The translations under genes were made by a program, and so were the position numbers. From Candidatus Zhuqueibacterota bacterium (lineage in GTDB: Bacteria > Zhuqueibacterota > Zhuqueibacteria > Zhuqueibacterales > Zhuqueibacteraceae): 64,000 nucleotides of DNA. The notes under the pieces are model-generated. The model was not told the DNA's origin, did not search any database, and saw only the letters and a program-made list of their open reading frames with translations. This document shows positions 61,353-64,000 of the stretch, piece by piece; positions within the stretch are counted from its first letter, which is position 1; every line of letters starts with the position of its first letter. The stretch covers positions 1 to 64,000 of the forward strand of contig JAKEEU010000065.1 of the NCBI GenBank assembly GCA_022616415.1, in the 5' to 3' direction.

Positions 61353-63764
61353 ATGCTCAACAACTACCTCAAAATCGCTCTGCGCAATCTGTTCAAGCAC
61401 AAGGCTTATTCGTTCATCAATATCGCCGGATTGGCGGTCGGGTTGGCGTGTTGTCTGCTGATCAGCTTGTACGTCAAAGACGAGCTGAGCTACGATCGCT
61501 ATCACGAGAAAGCGGATCGCCTTTTCAAAGTGGTGACGGATGGGCGCAGCCCGGAAAGAGAAGCAAAATTCGCGCTCACGCCGGCGCCGTTGGCGGAAGC
61601 GTTGGTGCGGGATTTTCCCGAAGTTGAAACCGTCACCCGGCTGTTTACTTTGTTCGGTGAGGGTCTCGTCCAATATGGCGAAAAGCGTTTTAATGAGCCG
61701 CGCCTCTATTTTGGCGATTCGACGTTTTTTGAGGTTTTCAGCATTCCGCTGCTCTCGGGTGATGTCAAAACGGCGCTCGCCCGGCCTGCCATGGTCGTGC
61801 TCAGCGAGACGGCGGCGCGCAAATATTTTGGCAGCGAAAACCCGCTGGGAAAAACGATCAGGGTGAACAATGATTTCGATCTGCAAATCACCGGCGTGAT
61901 GGCTGACGTTCCGGCCAATTCACACTTTCATTGCGATTTTCTCATTTCATTGGCGTCGGCCGGCATGAGCCGAAACCCGAGCTTTATTTCCAACAATAAT
62001 TTCCACACTTATCTCGTGCTCCGCGACGGCGCTTCGCCGCAAACGCTGGAGGCAAAATTTCCGGCGGCCATCAAGAAATATGCCTCGGCGCAAATTGCCG
62101 CGCGCTTCGGCCAAACGTTTGAAGAGCGCCTGGCCGCAGGATATGAAACCAATTGGTCGCTGCTGCCGGTCACTGACATTCATCTCCATTCCCAGCGCGA
62201 GTATGAAATCGAGCCGAACGGGAATATCATGACCGTCTATCTTTTTTCGGCCATTGCCGTGATCGTGTTGTTGATCGCGTGTGTTAATTTCACGAACCTC
62301 GCCACCGCCCGCGCCGCCGGCCGCGCCAAAGAGATCGGCATTCGCAAAGTCGTCGGCTCGAACCGCGCGCAATTGCTGCGGCAATTTTTGGCAGAAGCGA
62401 TCTTGTTGAGCCTAATCGGCCTGCTCGCGGCCATCGTGCTGGCCGAATTGTTTCTACCGGTTTTCAACAACCTCGCCGGCAAACAAATTCAAACCGCCTT
62501 CTTTGAACGGCCCGGATCCATCGTCGCATTGTTGGGCATCGGAATTTTTGTGGGGCTTTTGGCCGGCAGTTATCCGGCTTTCGTGCTCTCGGCGTTGCGT
62601 CCGGTGCTCGTGTTAAAAAGCGCCTCGCCCGCGGGCACCAGCGGCGCCTGGATACGCCGAGGCCTGGTGGTTTTCCAATTCGCCATTTCCGTTGCATTGA
62701 TTGCCGGAACTTTGATCGTCCACCACCAGCTCGATTTCATTTCGAGCCGCCGGCTCGGGTTTGACAAAGAACAAGTGCTGGTGGTCAAGCGCGCCTCAGC
62801 TTTGGGCCGGCAGCCCGAGACGTTCAAGCAACGATTGTTGCAGAACCCCGGCGTCATCAACGCCGCGACCTCCACGACGCTGCCCGGCAAGCTTTACGGC
62901 CGCAGCACGTATCGCGCGCCGGGCGCGCCCGTAGAAAACTCGTATGGGATGCACGAAATGTATGTCGACGAAGATTTCCTTCCGGCGCTGGCCATCACAT
63001 TGGCCGCCGGCAGAAATTTTTCGCGCGATTTTGCGACCGACACTTCGGCGGTGTTATTGAATGAAGCCGCAGCCAAGCTGTTCGGTTGGGCGGATCCGCT
63101 CGGCCAGACCCTGGCGCAACCCGGCGACTCGTTGTGGCGCGCCACCGTCATCGGCGTCGTGAAAGATTTTCATTTTGAGTCGCTGCACAAGCCGATTCAG
63201 CCGCTGGTCATTTTGCACCAACCTTTCTACCAGTATCTGTCGATTCGTCTTCGGCCGGAGAATCTCGCCGCGACGGTGCAGGCGGTGGAGTTGCTTTGGA
63301 AAGAATTTGTGCCGCAGCAGCCGTTCGAGTTTTCATTTCTCGACCAGGATTTCGACGCGCTGTATCGGGCCGAGGAGCGCACCGGAAAAATCTTCGGTCT
63401 TTTCACGGCGCTGGCGATTTTCATCGCCTGTCTGGGGCAATTCGGGCTTGCCTCTTACACGATTCAAAAACGCACCAAAGAAATCGGCGTGCGCAAAGTG
63501 CTCGGCGCCTCGGCAACGAGCATCGTGGGATTGCTCTCCAAGGAATTTGTCAAGCTGGTGATGATCGCCATGTTCATCGCCACGCCGATGGCTTATTATA
63601 TCATGAGCCGCTGGCTGCAGGATTTTGCTTATCGCATAGAGATCGGCTGGCGGGTATTCGCGCTCGCGGGCACGCTGGCGTTGGTCATCGCCTTGCTCAC
63701 GGTGAGCGTGCAATCCATCAAAGCCGCGCTGGCAAATCCGGTTGAATCCTTGCGGTATGAATAA
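61353..63764 (+). CDS. FtsX/MacB-type orphan permease 9 of 9
   Basis: 803 residues from ATG 61353 (GGAGTCAAC before it; the frame is open to 61335). Motifs: K-Y-F-G-S-E-N-P-L-G-K, F-T-N-L-A-T-A-R-A-A-G-R-A-K-E-I-G-I-R-K-V-V-G-S, and K-E-I-G-V-R-K-V-L-G-A. Unlike the others, the second FtsX domain begins L-G-Q-F-G-L-A-S-Y-T-I-Q-K-R. The end is S-I-K-A-A-L-A-N-P-V-E-S-L-R-Y-E. It closes the array; a repeat and a partial gene follow. Confidence 0.92.
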   Translation: MLNNYLKIALRNLFKHKAYSFINIAGLAVGLACCLLISLYVKDELSYDRYHEKADRLFKVVTDGRSPEREAKFALTPAPLAEALVRDFPEVETVTRLFTLFGEGLVQYGEKRFNEPRLYFGDSTFFEVFSIPLLSGDVKTALARPAMVVLSETAARKYFGSENPLGKTIRVNNDFDLQITGVMADVPANSHFHCDFLISLASAGMSRNPSFISNNNFHTYLVLRDGASPQTLEAKFPAAIKKYASAQIAARFGQTFEERLAAGYETNWSLLPVTDIHLHSQREYEIEPNGNIMTVYLFSAIAVIVLLIACVNFTNLATARAAGRAKEIGIRKVVGSNRAQLLRQFLAEAILLSLIGLLAAIVLAELFLPVFNNLAGKQIQTAFFERPGSIVALLGIGIFVGLLAGSYPAFVLSALRPVLVLKSASPAGTSGAWIRRGLVVFQFAISVALIAGTLIVHHQLDFISSRRLGFDKEQVLVVKRASALGRQPETFKQRLLQNPGVINAATSTTLPGKLYGRSTYRAPGAPVENSYGMHEMYVDEDFLPALAITLAAGRNFSRDFATDTSAVLLNEAAAKLFGWADPLGQTLAQPGDSLWRATVIGVVKDFHFESLHKPIQPLVILHQPFYQYLSIRLRPENLAATVQAVELLWKEFVPQQPFEFSFLDQDFDALYRAEERTGKIFGLFTALAIFIACLGQFGLASYTIQKRTKEIGVRKVLGASATSIVGLLSKEFVKLVMIAMFIATPMAYYIMSRWLQDFAYRIEIGWRVFALAGTLALVIALLTVSVQSIKAALANPVESLRYE

Positions 63765-63810
63765 GCAGAGGGCGGAGGGCTTAGAGCAGAGGGCAAAGGG
63801 CGGAGGGCAA
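63765..63810. repeat. GCAGAGGGC-word block after permease 9
   Basis: GCAGAGGGCGGAGGGC and further copies; only the one orientation is visible before the next ribosome-binding site. Confidence 0.7.
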
Positions 63811-63826
63811 CAAGGAGCATGAAACG

Positions 63827-64000
63827 TTGAATATCGTCCGAATGAAATATTTTCGCAGCAAGATCGATTGCCTGGCTCAAGCCGCTTGGCTATTGGCCGG
63901 ACTTTTCATCTTGCTCACGATGCTGGCATGTGTGGCTTCATCCGTCCAAGACCGCGAAAGAGGCTGGCGCGCGGATATTGATTTCCTGCTGAAAGAAACG
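63827..64000 (+). CDS. exported protein, partial (possible S41-like hydrolase)
   Basis: Open to the window end. TTG 63827 lies 9 bases after AAGGAG; ATG 63842 is also in frame. The N-terminus K-Y-F-R-S-K-I-D followed by a hydrophobic run (A-W-L-L-A-G-L-F-I-L-L-T-M-L-A-C-V-A-S-S) is a signal peptide with a possible lipobox L-A-C. The first mature residues, D-R-E-R-G-W-R-A-D-I-D-F-L-L-K-E-T, resemble the starts of secreted S41 peptidase-like proteins, but only 58 residues are visible, so this is tentative. Confidence 0.4.
   Translation, partial: MNIVRMKYFRSKIDCLAQAAWLLAGLFILLTMLACVASSVQDRERGWRADIDFLLKET

Overview
The window looks like a chromosomal segment of an uncultured Gram-negative bacterium of the FCB superphylum; the style of its long FtsX-type permeases, the CarB variant and the density of palindromic intergenic repeats recall candidate division KSB1 or Calditrichota-like genomes. 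That placement is inference from protein flavour, not from a marker gene. Evidence for an outer membrane: a beta-barrel/CpoB-like protein, lipobox proteins and an exported nuclease and amylase.

Layout. 1-2.5 kb: remains of a toxin-antitoxin locus, a decayed 3' piece of carA, then an AT-rich island with a SIR2-domain protein (probable NADase, defence type) and a secreted protein of unknown function. 2.5-26.7 kb: mostly housekeeping and small accessory genes: intact carB, a TerC-family membrane protein, tRNA-Leu(CAG), smpB, tyrS, yjbQ, a queD-like gene, a KefB-type antiporter, methyltransferases, a DUF433/PIN-like module with an extra antitoxin copy, histone-deacetylase-like hydrolase, pcm, an unusual RpiB homologue, PspC and LiaF-like membrane proteins, a TPR protein and aroB. 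27-40 kb: an outer-membrane barrel fused to a CpoB-like TPR tail; a split maltose-type ABC importer (binding protein at 30.1 kb, two permeases at 37.4-39.1 kb, no ATPase); between them an aspartic protease pair, S1/P1 nuclease, exported GH13 amylase, nth, and an Rpn nuclease gene followed by two extra copies of its C-terminal tail. 40.3 kb: a Y1 (IS200/REP-type) transposase with complex hairpins. 41.3-63.8 kb: nine consecutive, co-oriented, paralogous FtsX/MacB-type permeases of about 790-817 residues without any ATPase gene. The window ends inside an exported protein.

The most notable features are (1) the nine-gene orphan permease array, whose genes are separated by long hairpins built from a few families of short repeated words that also occur elsewhere in the window; (2) the Rpn locus, where a strong internal ribosome-binding site and ATG predict an RpnS-like small protein, with this small unit copied twice downstream; and (3) the broken carAB operon, with carA decayed and an AT-rich SIR2 island between the carA remnant and carB.

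How genes may work together: the binding protein, the two permeases and the exported GH13 enzyme form a plausible alpha-glucan uptake set. The permeases of the array have the form of MacB/LolCE-like complexes that must borrow an ATPase encoded elsewhere. All functional statements rest on motifs read by eye; no database search was run.
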